From an uncultured Gemmatimonadota bacterium (GTDB taxonomy: Bacteria > Gemmatimonadota > Gemmatimonadetes > Gemmatimonadales > GWC2-71-9), in the NCBI GenBank assembly GCA_946479825.1, contig CAMLHU010000072.1:1-9005 (forward strand): a stretch of 9,005 bases of DNA, read 5' to 3'. Each line of letters opens with the position of its first letter. Positions within the stretch are counted from its first letter, which is position 1. Shown here piece after piece: positions 6,571-9,005 of this stretch. The notes beneath the pieces are model-generated. The model was given only the letters and a program-made list of their open reading frames with translations. It had not been told where the DNA came from and did not search any database. Made by a program: the position numbers and the translations under genes.

Positions 6571-7172
6571 CGGCCGAAGCGCTTCGCGACGACGTCCCAG
6601 TTCACCACGTTCCACCACGCCGCGAGGTAGTCGGGCCGGCGGTTCTGGTACTTGAGGTAGTAGGCGTGCTCCCAGACGTCGCACCCCATCACCGGGAACT
6701 TCCCGTCCATCAGGGGACAGTCCTGGTTGGCGGTGCTTTCGATGGCGAGCGCGCCGTCCTTGGTCCGGACGAGCCACGCCCACCCGGAGCCGAACCGGCC
6801 TGCGCCGGCCTTCTGGAACTGCTCCTTGAACTTGTCGAACCCGCCGAAGGTCTTGTCGATGGCCTGGGCCAGCGCGCCGGTCGGGGCCTTGGCGCCCCCC
6901 GGGGTCATGATCTCCCAGAACATCGTGTGGTTGTAATGACCGCCGCCGTTGTTGCGCACGGCGGTCCGGATGGCCTCGGGCACCGCGTTGATCCCCGCGA
7001 GCAGGTCCTCGATGGACTTGCCCTGCAGGTCGGCGTGGCCGTCGAGCGCGGCGTTGAGGTTGTTGACGTAGGCCGCGTGATGCTTGCCGTGGTGGATCTG
7101 CATCGTCTGGGTGTCGATATGCGGCTCGAGGGCATCCGGGGCAAACGGCAGCGGGGGCAGACTGAACGCCAT
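6567..7172 (-). CDS. sodA: Superoxide dismutase, Mn-type (Fe/Mn family)
   Basis: Dismutates superoxide to O2 and H2O2; 201 residues, the usual length, no signal peptide, hence cytosolic. Metal ligands are visible: H27 (MQIHHGKHH), H82 ([11 protein letters not shown]), D165 and H169 ([17 protein letters not shown]). Gly at position 77/78 of GGGHYNH and Gln150 in STANQDCPL are the Mn-type or cambialistic pattern; Fe enzymes usually carry the Gln near the second His instead. The ATG at 7172 is chosen because [10 protein letters not shown] is the canonical N-terminus and GGAG lies 8 nt upstream; the frame stays open to 7370 but gives a low-complexity Arg/Pro extension. The C-terminus ([13 protein letters not shown]) runs about two residues past the usual end to a TGA inside hairpin element 2. 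The peroxiredoxin downstream would remove the H2O2 produced. Iron use cannot be excluded from sequence. Confidence 0.97.
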   Translation of the reverse strand: MAFSLPPLPFAPDALEPHIDTQTMQIHHGKHHAAYVNNLNAALDGHADLQGKSIEDLLAGINAVPEAIRTAVRNNGGGHYNHTMFWEIMTPGGAKAPTGALAQAIDKTFGGFDKFKEQFQKAGAGRFGSGWAWLVRTKDGALAIESTANQDCPLMDGKFPVMGCDVWEHAYYLKYQNRRPDYLAAWWNVVNWDVVAKRFGR

Positions 7173-7180
7173 CGGAACGA

Positions 7181-7184
7181 CTCC
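7181..7184 (-). promoter_or_regulatory. Ribosome binding site (GGAG) for SOD
   Basis: On the minus strand GGAG is followed by 8 nt and the ATG at 7172. It fixes the SOD start against the longer open frame. The rest of the 7173-7248 gap is GC-rich with a possible short GGCGG/CCGCC hairpin and no convincing -35/-10 pair. Confidence 0.75.
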
Positions 7185-7248
7185 GGGTTGTGGTTCTGGC
7201 AGGGACTGGTACGGCGGAACGGCGGACGGCCGCCGCTCCGCGCTCATT

Positions 7249-8505
7249 CTACCACCGTGGGCGGAGCAGTGCCACCGCCGCGAGGGCGGCCGCCGCGGTG
7301 GACGCCGCCTCGACCCGCAGCGTGACGGCCGCGGCGGCGAACGCCGCTGCGCCGCCGACGGCACCGGCAAGGCTCCACGCGACCGCCCCCCAACGCGCAG
7401 GCCGGAGCTCCCACTGCCAGAGCGCGCCCAGCGTCGCCGCGGCGAAGAGCGCGGTCGCGGCCTGGTCGGCGGCGGGGGTGCCGCCCACCAGCGCCAGCAT
7501 CCCGAGCGCGCCGAGGAGCCTGGCGGGGTCGCCGGTCGCGGCGGCGTGCGCGGCCGCGAGGACGGCGGCGACGCCGAGGAGCGGCGCGACGTGGGTCACC
7601 CCGTCGGCGCAAACGCCGGCGCCCAGGCCGACGACGATCGGGATCGCAGCGACTGCGGCGACCGGCCCGGGGCCCAGCCCGTGGAACGGCCAGAGGCCGG
7701 CGGCGAGCCAGCCGGCGAGCAGGAGCGCGGGGATGAGCAGGATGGCCGCGGCGGGGCTCACCGGCGCGTCGAAGAGCGCCGAGAACCTGACGCCCGCTCC
7801 GAGGCCGGCGATCGGCACCAGCCACCGCAGCGCCCACGCGAGGGCGAGGGCGAGCACGATCGCGCCGACCGGGGGACCGACCGGCGCACCGCGCGCGGCC
7901 CGGATCCGATGGAACGCCAGCACGACGACCACGCACCACGCGAGCACGAGGAGCGCGAGCGGGAGCGCCGCCGCCAGGAGCGAGACCGCCACCAGCGCGA
8001 TCCACCAGGGCGCCGAGCGGCCCGTGGCCGGCCGGGGAGCGGGCAGCAGCCAGCGCCGGTCGAGCCACCGGAACGCCTCGCCCACACGGGCGGCGCGGAG
8101 GGCCCACAGGAACGCTGCGACGCCGAGCGCCAGCCCGCCCGCGAAGAGCAGGACGCGCGGCGCGCCGTTCACCACCACGAACGGATAGCCCGGAATGAGC
8201 GCCGCCACCGCGAGCGCCGCGGCGACCAGCGCCGCGACCCGCGCCCCCACCCCGGGCGCCCGCACCACCCCCAGGATCGCCGCCAGCAGCGCGGAGACCG
8301 CGCCGAGTGTAAGGAGCCCGGCGTTCACCGCGCCGAACGTGCCGGGCACCACCCCGGCGATGGCCGCCTCGGGAAGGACCGCCGCCGCGCCAAGCCCGTA
8401 CGCGACGGCGCCGATCGCGGCGAGCCGCCAGGCGGTGGAGTCACGCTGCAGGACGACCGCCGCGGCCGCCAGCGCGCCGAAGCCGGCGGTGAGCGTGACG
8501 GTCAC
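7249..8505 (-). CDS. Polytopic membrane protein of unknown function
   Basis: I do not recognise the family. The 418-residue product is almost wholly hydrophobic, rich in Ala, Leu, Val and Gly, with about 11-13 likely membrane helices (by eye: 4-20, 27-48, 56-80, 87-105, 113-135, a long stretch at about 165-195, then further segments to the end). A polar, Arg/Pro-rich loop lies near residues 140-165. [19 protein letters not shown] faintly recalls the lysine/histidine helix region of NuoM/NuoN-type antiporter subunits, but the signature residues are absent, so no transport role is claimed. The start is GTG at 8505, overlapping the amidase TGA as GTGA; this cuts off an in-frame Arg/Pro-rich extension to 8835 that is only the shadow of the amidase. 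No strong Shine-Dalgarno is seen, so translation probably depends on coupling. The SOD gene starts 76 bp downstream. Confidence 0.75.
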   Translation of the reverse strand: MTVTLTAGFGALAAAAVVLQRDSTAWRLAAIGAVAYGLGAAAVLPEAAIAGVVPGTFGAVNAGLLTLGAVSALLAAILGVVRAPGVGARVAALVAAALAVAALIPGYPFVVVNGAPRVLLFAGGLALGVAAFLWALRAARVGEAFRWLDRRWLLPAPRPATGRSAPWWIALVAVSLLAAALPLALLVLAWCVVVVLAFHRIRAARGAPVGPPVGAIVLALALAWALRWLVPIAGLGAGVRFSALFDAPVSPAAAILLIPALLLAGWLAAGLWPFHGLGPGPVAAVAAIPIVVGLGAGVCADGVTHVAPLLGVAAVLAAAHAAATGDPARLLGALGMLALVGGTPAADQAATALFAAATLGALWQWELRPARWGAVAWSLAGAVGGAAAFAAAAVTLRVEAASTAAAALAAVALLRPRW

Positions 8506-9005
8506 GGGGTGTCGGGCAGCGTGGGGAGGAAGGTCGGCGCCCGGCGCGCCCGGACGGTCTGCTCGAAGGCGAACCCCAGCCGGACCATCGTCGGCTCCGC
8601 CCAGGCGGTCCCGATGAAGCTGAGGCCCACCGGGAGGCCGGACACAAAGCCCATCGGCACGGTGATGCTGGGATAGCCCGCGACCGCGGCCGGCGTGGAG
8701 CTGCCGCCGGTGAAGTGGTCGCCGTTCACCAGGTCGGTCGGCCAGGCCGGATTGCCGGTCGGCGCCACGAGGGCGTCGAGGTGGTGGGCGCGGAGCGCCG
8801 CGTCGATCCCCTCCGTCTGCGACAGCCGGACGCACTTCGCGCGCGCCGCCCGGTACGCCTTGTCGGCGAGCGGTCCCCGGGTCTCGGCCTTGAGGAAGGT
8901 CTCCTGCCCGAACCAGGGCATCACGCGATCACGATGTTCGTCGTTGAACCGGATGAGGTCGGCCAGGGTCCGCATGTTGGTATGCGTGAGCGTTCCCAGA
9001 TAATC
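8502..9005 (-). CDS. Amidase-signature family protein, C-terminal part (5' end outside window)
   Basis: Hydrolase of the amidase signature superfamily (amide to acid plus ammonia). The frame is open to the right edge, so only about 167 C-terminal residues are present. Seen: a helical segment (RTLADLIRFNDEH), then LDALVAPTGNPAWPTDL, AGYPSITVPMGFVSGLPVGL, SFIGTAWAEPTMVRLGFAFEQ and a short tail ([14 protein letters not shown]), the standard order at the C-terminus of GatA-like and general amidases. The catalytic Lys-Ser-Ser residues lie upstream, outside the window, so activity and substrate cannot be judged. This is more like free-standing bacterial or plant amidases than GatA, since no gatB or gatC neighbour is seen, though the upstream side is invisible. 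It overlaps the membrane protein gene by GTGA. Confidence 0.93.
   Translation of the reverse strand, partial: DYLGTLTHTNMRTLADLIRFNDEHRDRVMPWFGQETFLKAETRGPLADKAYRAARAKCVRLSQTEGIDAALRAHHLDALVAPTGNPAWPTDLVNGDHFTGGSSTPAAVAGYPSITVPMGFVSGLPVGLSFIGTAWAEPTMVRLGFAFEQTVRARRAPTFLPTLPDTP

Noticed and set aside
7173..7370. N-terminal extension of SOD to 7370
   Set aside because: It is an Arg/Pro-rich stretch overlapping the membrane protein gene; the canonical SOD start with its own GGAG is at 7172.
8494..8506. Palindrome CGTGACGGTCACG at the amidase/membrane protein junction
   Set aside because: Only 6+1+6 bases, and explained by the Val-Thr-Val-Thr start codons; no second copy or other sign of an operator.
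7084..8676. Open frame of about 530 codons on the + strand opposite the membrane protein
   Set aside because: Its translation is Arg/Gly/Glu-rich repetitive sequence, as expected opposite Ala/Leu-rich membrane helices; the minus strand has a coherent hydrophobic protein and the GTGA junction.
8166..8730. Isolated CGTTCACC matches inside coding sequence, resembling the heptamer repeat
   Set aside because: Single units only, with no tandem or inverted partner; expected by chance in this composition.
8506..8835. N-terminal extension of the membrane protein to 8835
   Set aside because: It is an out-of-frame shadow of the amidase; the GTG at 8505 gives a hydrophobic start and a tight GTGA overlap.

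Overview
The window is GC-rich (roughly 70 % G+C) bacterial chromosome with dense coding and frequent G/C third positions. Overlapping GTGA junctions and cytoplasmic-type enzymes point to an aerobic heterotroph. Degenerate GTGAACG heptamer arrays between genes suggest, from memory only, Gemmatimonadota or a similar phylum. No marker gene is present to settle this.

Layout. The 3' half of an aldehyde dehydrogenase gene lies on the + strand (to 760). Everything else is on the minus strand and converges on it. In transcription order (right to left) the minus-strand genes are: the 3' end of an amidase-signature enzyme (9005-8502); a GTGA-overlapping polytopic membrane protein of unknown function (8505-7249); an Mn-type superoxide dismutase (7172-6567); an AhpE/BCP-like peroxiredoxin (6419-5952); a GH63/MGH1-like (alpha/alpha)6 glycosidase (5904-3700); and a GTGA-overlapping multidomain glycosidase related to glycogen-debranching C-terminal domains (3703-839).

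How the genes fit together. The two glycosidases are translationally coupled and both look cytoplasmic, so they probably act on the same intracellular or imported oligosaccharide; the substrate cannot be read from sequence. SOD and the peroxiredoxin form an oxidant-detoxification pair: superoxide to H2O2, then peroxide reduction. The amidase and membrane protein are coupled, but nothing ties them functionally to the rest.

The most unusual content is non-coding. Two hairpin elements (757-849 and 6427-6570) have arms built of colinear tandem heptamers GTGAACG and unrelated cores. Three genes (ALDH, the debranching-like glycosidase and SOD) end at a TGA that lies inside a heptamer. Because the period is 7 and each good unit carries TGA, an intact array gives stops in all three frames to a ribosome entering from the gene side. 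I see no defence system, CRISPR array, tRNA, rRNA, transposase or integrase gene here.
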